From: Candidatus Hydrogenedentota bacterium
Lineage (GTDB): Bacteria; Hydrogenedentota; Hydrogenedentia; Hydrogenedentales; JAGMZX01
DNA length: 64,000 nucleotides
NCBI GenBank assembly: GCA_029556545.1
Contig: JAKQEQ010000167.1
Coordinates: 1 to 64,000, forward strand
Direction of reading: 5' to 3'
Made by a program: the position numbers and the translations under genes. The notes beneath the pieces are model-generated. The model had not been told where the DNA came from, did not search any database, and saw only the letters and a program-made list of their open reading frames with translations. Of the stretch, positions 25,341 to 34,956 are shown piece by piece (position 1 is the first letter of the stretch; each line of letters begins with the position of its first letter).

Positions 25341-26824
25341 GGCGCGCCCTCCATCGCGAAGTGGACGCGGCTGCCCTCTGCGGCGCGGTCCGCCGACGTT
25401 GCGCGGACAATAACGTCGCTGCGTCCGTCGAGGTTTACGTCGGCGACGGCGAACGTGGCGTCGAATTCCAGGGGGATAAGGACGTCCGGCGACTCGGGCA
25501 ACGAGAACCCCCTTGAAAGAAAGACGGCGAGGCGATCGGACCGGTCCTGGACCACGAGGTCCTTGTAGCCGTCGCCGTTGAAGTCGCCGCTCAGGTTAAG
25601 CAGCCCGGCGCGGTGGCGGCGTTGGAAGAACGGCGTGCCCGCGACGGGCGGCCGGTCCAGTTGGACGACGACGCGATGCGTAAGCGCGGGCGTTTCCGCG
25701 AACGCGCCGCGATCCTGGCGATATACGCGCAGTTCGTGCGCGATCCTGGAATGGGTCAGGTACCGGAGCACGGCCTCGCGCGCGCCGCCCTCAAGCACGT
25801 CGTTGGACTCGACCACCATATCAAGGTTCCCGTCGCCGTCGAAGTCCACGAAGCCGCAATGGGGCCAGAACGTGCGCGCCCGACGTATGGCGTAAGACGC
25901 GCCGCCATCGAGGGTGGCGCGCGCGGTGTAGAGCGGACCAGGCAATACGCCGCCCTGGACGGTGTCCCAGTATCCGCCGGCAAAGTCCACGCGGCCATCG
26001 GTGTTCAGCCGGCACGGCTGCATGTAGGCCGGGACATTGTCGCTAACCCATTCCTCGGTCAGATCCGGGGCCACGGCGAACTCGCCATCGGCGGTACGTT
26101 GAACGGTGTGATTCACTTGCCGGTAGCGCACCTCGGTCTGGGAGACGTCGGTCCGCGCGAGCACGCACAGGCGCTGCCCGTCGAATAATAGTCTGCACGC
26201 CATTTCACGCGGGGGAAACGCGAGTCGGCGGGTTTCCGGCGGCCATACGCGGGCCTCCTGCCCGGGTTGCAGCGCCAGTTGTGGCAACACCTCAAGCAGA
26301 CCCGCGGGCACATACTGCTTCCCGTTGTGCCGGAACACGTGCACGCCTTGGGGATTGGTCACGACGATTTCCGGCACGCCGTCACCATCGAAATCATGAA
26401 GACGTCGCTGCCGCAGGGCGGCTGCGCGGCCCGGTCCGCGCAGCGGCAGGACCCCGGCCTCGGTCGCGGGCCATGCGATGGTTTGGCTCAGGACGCTTTG
26501 CCACTCGTCCCCTCGCCGGCGCATCACCGACAAATGCTCGGCGAAGAACAGATACAATTCGCCGCGCCAGACATCGAGAAAGGCTTGTTCGCCGGAGTCC
26601 GGGAGCGAGACGCGGGCTTCGCGCGGAAAACCGCCGCCGCGTTGAAACGCGACCTCACGGGGAAATACCAGGTCCGCGGCGCCGTCGCCGTCGAGGTCCG
26701 CCTGCACGCAGTTCAGGCTTGCGGCGGCGGTGAGCGGATGTACGGCGTCGACACGAAGGCCGGGAACGTCCTGCGCACGGAATTCGAGCGCCGCAAGCAT
26801 CGGTATGAGCACGACGACGATCAT
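25337..26824 (-). CDS. exported FG-GAP repeat protein A
   Basis: 495 residues beginning with a short hydrophobic export signal (MIVVVLIPMLAALEFRAQ). Five FG-GAP loops are visible (DLDGDGAADL, DFDGDGVPEI, DFDGDGNLDM, DFNGDGYKDL, DVNLDGRSDV), indicating a calcium-stabilised beta-propeller. It starts 9 nt after the ABC permease stop and overlaps the next FG-GAP gene by 4 nt. Two such proteins in one operon with an ABC exporter is an uncommon layout. Confidence 0.82.
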   Translation of the reverse strand: MIVVVLIPMLAALEFRAQDVPGLRVDAVHPLTAAASLNCVQADLDGDGAADLVFPREVAFQRGGGFPREARVSLPDSGEQAFLDVWRGELYLFFAEHLSVMRRRGDEWQSVLSQTIAWPATEAGVLPLRGPGRAAALRQRRLHDFDGDGVPEIVVTNPQGVHVFRHNGKQYVPAGLLEVLPQLALQPGQEARVWPPETRRLAFPPREMACRLLFDGQRLCVLARTDVSQTEVRYRQVNHTVQRTADGEFAVAPDLTEEWVSDNVPAYMQPCRLNTDGRVDFAGGYWDTVQGGVLPGPLYTARATLDGGASYAIRRARTFWPHCGFVDFDGDGNLDMVVESNDVLEGGAREAVLRYLTHSRIAHELRVYRQDRGAFAETPALTHRVVVQLDRPPVAGTPFFQRRHRAGLLNLSGDFNGDGYKDLVVQDRSDRLAVFLSRGFSLPESPDVLIPLEFDATFAVADVNLDGRSDVIVRATSADRAAEGSRVHFAMEGAP

Positions 26825-26833
26825 GGTCGCGCC

Positions 26834-27619
26834 TCAGGCAAAATCACGGCGGTGAAAGCGGGCGACGGCCGCCGCCGTGAACACGCACCAGCCGCCGAGG
26901 GATGCCGCCAGGCACTGCCACGCCATCGGAAACCAGGAGGCGTCGAGGCCGTCCACGCGCGCCGCGAACACTTCCCATGGCCGCTCGATATACGACGAGA
27001 ACAGGTACGCATCGATCCCCAGGGGATACTTGATAGCATCGACGACCGCCCAGAAACTGACGGCGAGCACGGCGGCGACGATCGGATTGCGCACGCAGGT
27101 GGACCAGAAAAGCGCATAGGCCACGGCGGCCCATTGCGGCGCAAGCACAAGAAGCGCTCCCAATACATAGGCGGAGATCATGTCCCCCGCCGGGAATACG
27201 AGTTCGCCTCCGCACGCCACCCCGGTCAGGTCGCCCAACAGATACGCCAGCGCCCACGCGGTACCCCCCGTGGTCAACGTCAAGACCGCGGCGTAGGTCA
27301 TGCCGAGCGCCGCCTTGGCCAGCAGCAGTTCGTGGCGCGCGACCGGGCGGGTCAGGCTGTGCCGCAGCGCGCCGTACGGCTCGGACGCCACCAGACCCGC
27401 GCCGTAGACCAAGAGCACGATCAGTCCGAGCAGGGACGACGCAATTGCGGTGGCGACGGCGACAAACCCATAGTCGCCGACGCCGTCGCGCGCGACGGGA
27501 CGCAACGCGAGACACACCGCCACCGCCACCGCAAGGAGCGCCGGGCCGACATAGGTGTACTTGTGCCGTAGCGCCTTGGTCAGTTCGACCGCGTAAGCGG
27601 CCCAAATGCGTCCCATCAT
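26834..27619 (-). CDS. ABC-2 type transporter permease
   Basis: 261 residues and about six membrane helices. The N-terminus (MMGRIWAAYAVELTKALRHKYTYVGPALLAVAVAVCL) is the typical amphipathic segment followed by helix 1 of ABC-2 permeases. It partners the ATPase at 27616-28515, with which it overlaps by 4 nt. The substrate is unknown; neighbours suggest a glycan or glycolipid, or integration of a membrane-bound product. Confidence 0.85.
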   Translation of the reverse strand: MMGRIWAAYAVELTKALRHKYTYVGPALLAVAVAVCLALRPVARDGVGDYGFVAVATAIASSLLGLIVLLVYGAGLVASEPYGALRHSLTRPVARHELLLAKAALGMTYAAVLTLTTGGTAWALAYLLGDLTGVACGGELVFPAGDMISAYVLGALLVLAPQWAAVAYALFWSTCVRNPIVAAVLAVSFWAVVDAIKYPLGIDAYLFSSYIERPWEVFAARVDGLDASWFPMAWQCLAASLGGWCVFTAAAVARFHRRDFA

Positions 27620-28515
27620 TCGTTAGTCACCTTCAAGAGAACGTCCTGCAAGGTGCGCCCTCGCGGCAGCAGCCCGTGAACCCGGTAGCCCGCGGCCACC
27701 AGGAACGCGTTCAAATGCGCGGCGTTCTTGTCGCGAAGGCGCACGAAAATACGGCCCGGTCGGAGATCGACCTGGGCCACCCACGGCTGATCCGCGAGTT
27801 TCCTGGCCGCGGTCTCCGGGCCATCCAGAATCACTTCCACCTCGCTCGGCTCATAGGCGATCAGGTCTTCCGCCGCCACTTCGGCGACCAGGCGGCCGTC
27901 CCGCAGCACGACGGCGCGGTCGCACAGCACCTCGACCACGCGCATCAGCCGCGTGGCGAAGAGGATGGTAACCCCGGCCTCTTCCCGGAGACGGCGCAAC
28001 AACTGGAAGGTGGGCTGCGCGTCCTCCAGGTCCAGGCCGAGGAACGGCTCGTCGAGTAAGAGCAGTTCGGGCTCCGTGAGCAGGGCTTGGGCTAGGGCGA
28101 GACGCCGCCGCAACGGCCGCGGCATTTCGAGGGGCCGCTCATTTGCGACGGGGACCAATCCGACCCAATCGAGCACACGCGTGACATTGACCGGTCTTCC
28201 AGCAAGGCGGGCCTGCATGAGGAGATTGCGCCTCAGGCTTAGATGCTCGAAGAACGCCGGTGATTCGACGAAGACACCGATGCGTGGGCTCACGTCGAGC
28301 CGCCCGCGGGGCATTTCCTTGCCGAACAGGCTGACGACGCCGGAGGTGGGCCGCACCAGGCCCGATACGATACTCAGTATAGTGCTCTTGCCGGCGCCGT
28401 CCGGTCCCAGCAACGCGGTTGCTTGCCCGGCTTCCACCGCGAGGTTTACATCCTGGACCGCGACCCGCGCGCGGTAGCGCTTTGTGACGTTCTGAATTTT
28501 GACTACAACGGGCAT
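27616..28515 (-). CDS. ABC transporter ATP-binding protein with degenerate signature motif
   Basis: 299 residues from the ATG at 28515 (MPVVVKIQNVTKRYRARVAVQDVNLAVEAGQATALLGPDGAGKST). Walker A is GPDGAGKST and Walker B is ELLLLDEPFLGLD. The LSGGQ signature is replaced by PRPLRRRLALAQAL and the switch region reads FATRLMRVVEVLC without the usual His, so ATP hydrolysis at one site may be altered. A C-terminal domain of about 75 residues follows, as in multidrug/polysaccharide ABC-2 systems. Confidence 0.87.
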   Translation of the reverse strand: MPVVVKIQNVTKRYRARVAVQDVNLAVEAGQATALLGPDGAGKSTILSIVSGLVRPTSGVVSLFGKEMPRGRLDVSPRIGVFVESPAFFEHLSLRRNLLMQARLAGRPVNVTRVLDWVGLVPVANERPLEMPRPLRRRLALAQALLTEPELLLLDEPFLGLDLEDAQPTFQLLRRLREEAGVTILFATRLMRVVEVLCDRAVVLRDGRLVAEVAAEDLIAYEPSEVEVILDGPETAARKLADQPWVAQVDLRPGRIFVRLRDKNAAHLNAFLVAAGYRVHGLLPRGRTLQDVLLKVTNE

Positions 28516-28525
28516 AGGCCGGATT

Positions 28526-29098
28526 CTAGCACGAGTGGTCGCGGCCATGCAGGACATGAAAGCCGGATCGCGGCGGCTTACGGAACTTCCCCCACTGGGC
28601 GAGGCCGACGACCCGTCGGAGAGCGACCGGTTCGAAGAGGGGCACGTCGCGCAGATCGAGCAGATGCGCGTGGGGACTGGTGCGCCGCTGCAACAGTCCC
28701 AGTTGTTCGAGGAAGGCTAGAAACGGGTCCGCACGCGGGACGGGCGTCGTAAGGAAAAGCAGCCCGCCAGGCCGCAGGAGCGCGTGGCACTCGGCGAAGC
28801 ATGGGATATGTTCGATCACTTCGAACGCCGCGATCACGTCAAATGCTTCGGCTTGAAGTCCGAGGTCGCGCCAGCGGCGCACGTCGCCGACGATGTCCGC
28901 GGGCGGTCGGAGGTCCAACCCGACGTAGTTCGTGTACCCGGCGGCGCGCGCGCGGTCTCGCGACCAGCAGTCGCCGCAGCCGATCTCGAGGATGCGCGTG
29001 GTATGCGGCACATCCGAGAAAAACCACTTGAACTTGCGCCGCCGCGCGAGGCCGCTGAGCAATGGCGTCATGCGCGCCCTCGTTGTCTCCGGTTTCAC
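28526..29098 (-). CDS. SAM-dependent methyltransferase
   Basis: 190 residues. Motif I is ILEIGCGDCWSRDRARAAG, then YVGLDLRPPADIVGDVRRW, FDVIAAFEVIEHIPCFAECHALLRPGGLLFLTTPVP. The GTG at 29098 follows GAGG by 2-3 nt and lies 4 nt after the glycosyltransferase stop; an ATG at 29071 is the alternative. It resembles methyltransferases of glycan and lipid-glycan clusters. Ten bases separate it from the ABC ATPase, so it belongs to the six-gene operon. Confidence 0.82.
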   Translation of the reverse strand: MKPETTRARMTPLLSGLARRRKFKWFFSDVPHTTRILEIGCGDCWSRDRARAAGYTNYVGLDLRPPADIVGDVRRWRDLGLQAEAFDVIAAFEVIEHIPCFAECHALLRPGGLLFLTTPVPRADPFLAFLEQLGLLQRRTSPHAHLLDLRDVPLFEPVALRRVVGLAQWGKFRKPPRSGFHVLHGRDHSC

Positions 29099-29102
29099 GA
29101 CC

Positions 29103-31646
29103 TCACTGGTAGAGGCCGAAATCGACCGTACCCACGTTTACGCCGCGCCCGAAGTCCCCGTCCGCGCTCGTGAAGAAACCCAACTTGAACGTATACGGGA
29201 TTGGGGCCGGCATAATCGTACGCGTAATGATCACGTAATCGCCGGCGGGCCAGTCCGTGATGGGCGGCTCCGGATCGAAGTTCCAATCCTGATAACCCTG
29301 GGACCGCTTGCTATCCTCGAGGAAATGAAGATTTTCAGTGGTCACGCGCCCGTGAAGGAACACGCGCAGATTCTCTTGAATGGGCTTATGGACACGGAAG
29401 ATGAACCAGAAGCGGAATTCGTTATCGTGGATACGCGCCACTTCCGCGCCAATGTAAGTAAGGTACTCGTTGATTTCCTGGGGCGGGGGATAGTTGCCCT
29501 GTTCCAGGAGTTGCAGGAACCGCTTCAGCGTGTACTCCCGCATATCGACGCGCAATTGCGGAAATTGGTGCGAGGCTCTCAGATCATACAGTTCGAAAAG
29601 GCCCAATCGATCGATATCGTCCTTCGATTCAATGGTAATAACCGCTGTCTCCTTGCGGGACATGACCCCGTAGGTGCGCGCCGGCACGTAGCCGAACCGC
29701 TCGATGGTGAAGCGCTCGACCAACTCGAAACCGCGCTCTTTCAGAAATTGCTGCCACTCGCGCTCCTGCGCTTTGTCGCTCGCATACACGGCGTAGGCCA
29801 CGTAATCCGTCTGGGGCAGCTTGCCTGGGAGTTCTTTCGTCGAGAGGGCCATTTGGATGCTGCGCAAGCGGCGCGCCGGAATGTCCTCAGGACGCAGGGA
29901 CCGATCGAGAAACGGGTTTGGCGGCGGCCAGAAATGGCGTTCGGCAAGTTCCATGCCGCGCATCTCACGGCCCAGCCGCATGTAGTTGGCGTATTCGCCC
30001 GTCAGTACTCGGCGACGCCGGTCCTCACGGGCCATGGCGCGCAAGAGCCGGTCCTGGTAGTTGCACTGGTGAATCGTGCAATAGTCGTCGTCCGCTCGAT
30101 AAGTCTCGCGCACGGCGGCGCCCAGCCCGGAATATGAGTAGCCGTACGTGATGGTGTCCTTGTAGACCGCGAGGCCGGGGTCCTGGTAGCTGTTCTGGAT
30201 TGTCGCGTTCAGGATGACAGGCACGTAGAGTCGGCCCAGCGGGCCGTACGAGGCGAAGGTCAGGTTGCAGTAGCCGAACAGCAGATACGCGCCGAGCGCG
30301 GCCATCGCCGCCGCGCGGAGCGACCGTCGCGGCAACGCAATTACGGGAAGTGCGGCCAGCAACGCGAGCGCGGGCGCCACCGGCAGCGCGTACCGCGCGA
30401 CGGAATACTTGATAAGGACGGTCATCAGCACGTAGGCCCCGAGAAGCCACAACAGCATCAGAACTGTCGTGAAAGAACGGAATCGTCGCATGACAAGCGC
30501 GAGAACCGCCCCCGCCGCAGCAAGCAGGGAAAGCGGGAGGAACAGGTTGTTGTTGACCACGTGGGCGAGGTATCGCGTCCACGGCTGACGCCGCTCGAGC
30601 ATCCCGCGCAACCGGTCGGCCCACGTGACGCGAGCCGGAACGGGGGGGGGCTGGGGTCTGTCGAGGCGAATCTCGACCGCGGTGGACACCGGCGTCGTCT
30701 CGTCCGCAGTTGGTTGTTCCGGGGACGCTTCGGCTGCGGGCGGTGCGGCTCGGGGCGTGACCGGCACGTTCGGCCGGGCGATAGTCAACGGACCTCCGGT
30801 GCCGCCCGCGTGTTGATTCACCCAATAGTTGTAATAGATTTCGAGGTTATGGAAATACCACGGCGCGAATACCGCCACGCTCAGCCCAACCGCGATCACA
30901 CCGTGAAGCAGTAGCCGGCTCGGGCCGACACGATCGGCGGACGGTCGGTCGGACTGCCGCCATGACGCCCAGAGACCGAGCGCAAAGACCACTGCGGCGG
31001 GCAGGATATAATAGACGAAAGTTACTGTGCGGGTGAGGATGCCTAAGCCCGTAAGCACCCCGAAAAGCGCCACCCAACCGATGTTGCGGAAACGGTCGCT
31101 GCGCAGGAGCGCGTAGAATGACCATACGGTGACCGTGGCCGCGGGGTAGTCTGTCATGAAAAAGCGCGAGGCGTGAAAGACACTCGGCGTGAAACTGATG
31201 ACGAACACGGCGAACAGGGCGGGCCAAGGGTCGAGAAACTGTCGCGCAATCGCGTGGCAACCTAGCAGCAGGAGCAAGAACATGAAGGTATTGACCAATG
31301 CGAAGACGTCGGTGCTGTAGCCAAGGACACTTGCCAGGCCCGCGCCCAGGATGGGCAGCAACGGGGGATGCGCCGGGTTGCTCGGGTGGATGTTGCCCAA
31401 CGCGATGAGGGTCGTGAGCAGGTTTTCGTGTTCCTGCAGTGCAAAGGCCTCGAAGTACTCGCGGGCGGTGAGCATGTGGGTCTCTTCATCCGTGCGGACG
31501 ACATGGTTGTCCGCGCGCAAGTACCAGACATTCGCCACGAAATGGAATCCGAGCAACGCGATCAGCGCGGCGACCCGCAGCATCGCCTCCGTGTCGGCAG
31601 GCGACTTCTTTCCACCGCCGGCGCCTTCGGATTCTTCAATATTCAC
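29103..31646 (-). CDS. GT39/ArnT-like polytopic glycosyltransferase
   Basis: 847 residues. About 11-12 membrane helices fill the first 480 residues, and a large C-terminal extracytoplasmic domain of about 350 residues follows. The first periplasmic loop has acidic residues (RADNHVVRTDEETHMLTAREYF) in the position of the GT-C catalytic Asp/Glu, and HPPLLPILG plus FMTDYPAATVTVW fit dolichyl/undecaprenyl-phosphate-sugar transferases. A proline-rich linker (VPVTPRAAPPAAEASPEQPTA...) sits in a loop near residue 310. I chose the GTG at 31646 with AAGGA upstream. As the first gene of the operon it probably glycosylates the product handled by the downstream ABC exporter. Confidence 0.8.
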   Translation of the reverse strand: MNIEESEGAGGGKKSPADTEAMLRVAALIALLGFHFVANVWYLRADNHVVRTDEETHMLTAREYFEAFALQEHENLLTTLIALGNIHPSNPAHPPLLPILGAGLASVLGYSTDVFALVNTFMFLLLLLGCHAIARQFLDPWPALFAVFVISFTPSVFHASRFFMTDYPAATVTVWSFYALLRSDRFRNIGWVALFGVLTGLGILTRTVTFVYYILPAAVVFALGLWASWRQSDRPSADRVGPSRLLLHGVIAVGLSVAVFAPWYFHNLEIYYNYWVNQHAGGTGGPLTIARPNVPVTPRAAPPAAEASPEQPTADETTPVSTAVEIRLDRPQPPPVPARVTWADRLRGMLERRQPWTRYLAHVVNNNLFLPLSLLAAAGAVLALVMRRFRSFTTVLMLLWLLGAYVLMTVLIKYSVARYALPVAPALALLAALPVIALPRRSLRAAAMAALGAYLLFGYCNLTFASYGPLGRLYVPVILNATIQNSYQDPGLAVYKDTITYGYSYSGLGAAVRETYRADDDYCTIHQCNYQDRLLRAMAREDRRRRVLTGEYANYMRLGREMRGMELAERHFWPPPNPFLDRSLRPEDIPARRLRSIQMALSTKELPGKLPQTDYVAYAVYASDKAQEREWQQFLKERGFELVERFTIERFGYVPARTYGVMSRKETAVITIESKDDIDRLGLFELYDLRASHQFPQLRVDMREYTLKRFLQLLEQGNYPPPQEINEYLTYIGAEVARIHDNEFRFWFIFRVHKPIQENLRVFLHGRVTTENLHFLEDSKRSQGYQDWNFDPEPPITDWPAGDYVIITRTIMPAPIPYTFKLGFFTSADGDFGRGVNVGTVDFGLYQ

Positions 31647-31963
31647 GAAGGGTTCCTTCAAAACCGGAAAATCTCCCGCAGCACACGCCACGAAGAGACA
31701 TTTTACGGACCGTACGCGTGCTTCGTCAACCGGATTGCGAAGCCGCGGGGCGGCTGAACCTTATCAGCGAGGTTGAATTGAAGTGGCGCCGGAACTCGGA
31801 TTCGTGGGAGAAGGCGCGGCCTTACATTGCAGTACCCAGCCTGACTGTTGCGTTCCGGTCCCGGTCATGGTTTAATGACGCGGGTCGATGTCGCGCGTGT
31901 GTGGGGCGCGACCCGGAGCGCCCGATTCCTGGAGGGCGCGGCGTTTTTCGATGGAGGACCAGT
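31647..31963. other. divergent promoter region, 317 bp
   Basis: The spacer separates the six-gene operon (minus) from the IPT/PQQ gene (plus). I see no convincing consensus promoter, repeat or RNA gene in it. Confidence 0.5.
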
Positions 31964-34924
31964 GTGATCAAGGTGCGCTTGGAGTCGCCGCCCGGCCGGG
32001 CCTGGCTTGCCCGGGCGCTTCGTCTACTGCTCACGAGCAAGACGTTCTGGCTCGCGCTGGTGATCGTCCTTGCCGCGACGGGCGCCTATGTTCGGTTCCG
32101 TCCCCAAATCACGTACGTTCCGGTTACCACACGCGGCGGCGTGCTGGTAATCCACGGGCATGGCTTCGGCAAACACGAAAGCGAAAACTACGTGCTCTTT
32201 CGTGAGACGGAGCGCCCTCGCGACGTGTTCGACGCCATATGCGAGTGGACCAATGACCGGGTAGCCCTCGAACTGCCCGCCGAAGTAACGGCGGGGGGGT
32301 ACGTCCAGGTGGTCAAGAAAACCCCCTTGTGGGAATGGGCGTCGAATGCCGCGCCGTTCGTGGTGCGCGCCCCGGAGCTGCCCTCGCAGCCGTTCGGCTA
32401 TGACACGCCCCTGCGCGCCGACGCGCCTTGGCCGACGTTCCGCCGCGATCGGCGCAACACGGGCCGGAGCACGCTTCCGGCCATTTATCAAGGCAACCGC
32501 CCATGGTCGTTCCGAACCGGCAAGGGCATCTTCTCGACTCCGGTAATCGACGGGGACGGCGTGGTCTATTTTGGGTCGGCGGACCACCATTTCTACGCGG
32601 TCAACCCCGACGGAACGCTCAAGTGGCGTTTCAAGACCGGGGAACTCATCGACTCCGCGGCGGCGCTTCATCGTGTGGCGCCTGGCGGCCCGCCCGCCGT
32701 CACTTTCGCGTCGGGCGACGGAGTCCTCTATCACTTGCGTACGGATGACGGGGTGCAAACGCCGGCGGAACGCGTATTATGGACTTTCGACGCCGCCGAC
32801 GCGCCCGGCGCGGGTTATAACAACTGGTGGGAAGGCAATGTACAGATTGGCTTTGACGGAACCCTCTACGCCGGAAACACGAACTGGAATTACTACGCGC
32901 TGTATCCCGATGGCCGCCTGAAATGGGTCCTGCCGACTGGCAACAACAACTGGTCCGTCGCGGCCATCGGCGACGACGGCACGCTCTTCTGGGGATCCTG
33001 CGACACCGCAGTGTACGCCGTCGCGCCGGACGGACAACCCCGGTGGAAAAAGCGGACGCTCGGCTTTGTCGCCGGGTCGGCGGCCCTTGGCCGAGACGGA
33101 ACAGTGTATATCGGCTCGTTTGACACGCAGGTATACGCTTTCGCTCCCGATTCGCCGTGGCCAAAGTGGAAGTTCAAGACCGGCGATCACGTGTATGCGT
33201 CGCCCGCGTTAGCCGAGGATAGCGCGGGAAACACGACAGCCGTCTACATCGGATCGACCGATGGCCGCCTCTATGCCATTGACCCGAACGGCAGGCAACT
33301 CTGGGCTTATGACGCGGGCGACCCGATTCGATCGTCGCCCGCGTTGGGCGCGGGGCCGAACGGCGAACCGGACGCTATTGTCTATTTCGGATGCGGCAAT
33401 GGCCGTCTCTACGCGCTCAATACGGCGGACGGGTCGCGGCGGTGGTCCTTCGATACGACGCCGCTCGATACGGAATTGCAGGATCGCAACGACCTCAACA
33501 GTTCGCCGGCTCTCGGGCAGACCGGCGTGTATATCGGCGGCGAACACGGCTATCTTTGGTACGTGCCCTATGATTACTGTCTCCATGCGAACGCCGATGC
33601 GCCATTCCAGACCGCTTCGGCCCGCTGCGAGACCAATCCCGCGGAAGACTGGCCGAACGACGCGGCGCGCCTCTACTACGTCACCCCCGGCGGCAACACG
33701 CGCGAGGCATTCCCCGAGGAACTGCCCGCGGCCACCATCATCACGTTGCGGCTCGTGGTCCGGGAGCAGGGCGACACGATTGACGCGCGCGTCAACCCGG
33801 TAGATCTGAATATCCTTATCGAGCCCGAGACGCCGCTCCATTACGAACCTTCGGCGCGCGGCGATTACCTGTACATCATTCCGGACGATTTTCTGGAACC
33901 GGGCGCGATGTATACGATCAGCATCGCCGGCACGTACCTGACCGGCGGCCTCCGCGTGGGGAATCTACGTTTCGGCGGGCGCGAGGCGGGGGAAATCAGG
34001 GAGCGGTTTTCCTTCCGGGTGACCCAGCCGGACCTTGGCGCGTTGCCCATGGCCGTCACCGAAAATGCGACGACCGCCCTGGAATTCACGCGGCTCGCCG
34101 TGCCCATTCCGACCATGTTGCCCAGCCTTAATCAAATTGGTTTCGATTTCATCGAGATGATCCTCGGCGCGGCCTCGATAAGCCCGGCAGACGACCAGGG
34201 CCGCGGCAAGTGCGTCGTGTGGGCCATCGGCGGACGCCGCGACGACCAGGGCGTGCTCGTTGCGAACACGGGGCAAGGCGTCAACACGGAGACCGATTTC
34301 ACCTTCGCGTTGAGCGGACGCTGCCAAGGCAACGATTTCATCCTCGACGCGGGCGGGGTCACCCTGGGCGTTACCGGCATCGATATCCCATTCCGGCGGC
34401 TGCAACTGCGCGGGCGGCTCGGTCCCGACGGGCGTGTACTGCCGGGGGCGACTGCCTATGCGGAGACGCCGGCGCTCGCCGTTCCGACCTTCGGGCCCCT
34501 GCTGATCATGGCCGGACTCGCGAACAATCTTTGGGAAAAGCTGGTCGTCATGGGCACATACATCACGCGGCCTTATCCGGCCCTCGGGCCCGCGAACCGC
34601 AGGCCGGAGGGCGTCCACGTGGCGCACGTGGACTTTCGCCCGCCCGCGAACGGCAAGGCCGGGTACGTAATCGCCACGATGCGGCTCGATGACGGGGTCG
34701 CGTACTCCCTTGACCGTCACCGGGCCGGCATCCTCCTGATCGACGCGGCCGCCCGCGAAGCCGTTCAACTCGACTACAATCCCAATCTTCGCGCCACCCA
34801 CGACGGCCACGGCAACCTCAGCACCGTCACCCTCACCATCCCGCCGCGCACTGCCCTGCCCGAGTCCCTCGCAGCAATCGTCATGCTGGACGTTTTCCCG
34901 TTGCACGAGAAAACGCTCCGGTAG
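31964..34924 (+). CDS. membrane-anchored IPT/PQQ beta-propeller protein
   Basis: 986 residues from a GTG at 31964 behind GGAGG. One N-terminal membrane helix (FWLALVIVLAATGAYV) is followed by an IPT/TIG-like domain (VLVIHGHGFGKHESENYVLF). A PQQ/Kelch-type eight-bladed propeller follows (WPTFRRDRRNTGRS, then blades of the type GTLKWRFKTG, GDDGTLFWGSCDTAVYAV, DGTVYIGSFDTQVYAF, STDGRLYAIDPNGRQLW). The last third is beta-rich and not recognised. PQQ-binding Trp/Asp ligands of dehydrogenases are not evident, so a scaffold or binding role outside the membrane is more likely than oxidoreductase activity. Confidence 0.8.
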   Translation: MIKVRLESPPGRAWLARALRLLLTSKTFWLALVIVLAATGAYVRFRPQITYVPVTTRGGVLVIHGHGFGKHESENYVLFRETERPRDVFDAICEWTNDRVALELPAEVTAGGYVQVVKKTPLWEWASNAAPFVVRAPELPSQPFGYDTPLRADAPWPTFRRDRRNTGRSTLPAIYQGNRPWSFRTGKGIFSTPVIDGDGVVYFGSADHHFYAVNPDGTLKWRFKTGELIDSAAALHRVAPGGPPAVTFASGDGVLYHLRTDDGVQTPAERVLWTFDAADAPGAGYNNWWEGNVQIGFDGTLYAGNTNWNYYALYPDGRLKWVLPTGNNNWSVAAIGDDGTLFWGSCDTAVYAVAPDGQPRWKKRTLGFVAGSAALGRDGTVYIGSFDTQVYAFAPDSPWPKWKFKTGDHVYASPALAEDSAGNTTAVYIGSTDGRLYAIDPNGRQLWAYDAGDPIRSSPALGAGPNGEPDAIVYFGCGNGRLYALNTADGSRRWSFDTTPLDTELQDRNDLNSSPALGQTGVYIGGEHGYLWYVPYDYCLHANADAPFQTASARCETNPAEDWPNDAARLYYVTPGGNTREAFPEELPAATIITLRLVVREQGDTIDARVNPVDLNILIEPETPLHYEPSARGDYLYIIPDDFLEPGAMYTISIAGTYLTGGLRVGNLRFGGREAGEIRERFSFRVTQPDLGALPMAVTENATTALEFTRLAVPIPTMLPSLNQIGFDFIEMILGAASISPADDQGRGKCVVWAIGGRRDDQGVLVANTGQGVNTETDFTFALSGRCQGNDFILDAGGVTLGVTGIDIPFRRLQLRGRLGPDGRVLPGATAYAETPALAVPTFGPLLIMAGLANNLWEKLVVMGTYITRPYPALGPANRRPEGVHVAHVDFRPPANGKAGYVIATMRLDDGVAYSLDRHRAGILLIDAAAREAVQLDYNPNLRATHDGHGNLSTVTLTIPPRTALPESLAAIVMLDVFPLHEKTLR

Positions 34925-34956
34925 TCTTCCGCGCATCCGGCTCGCGGCCCGATTGA

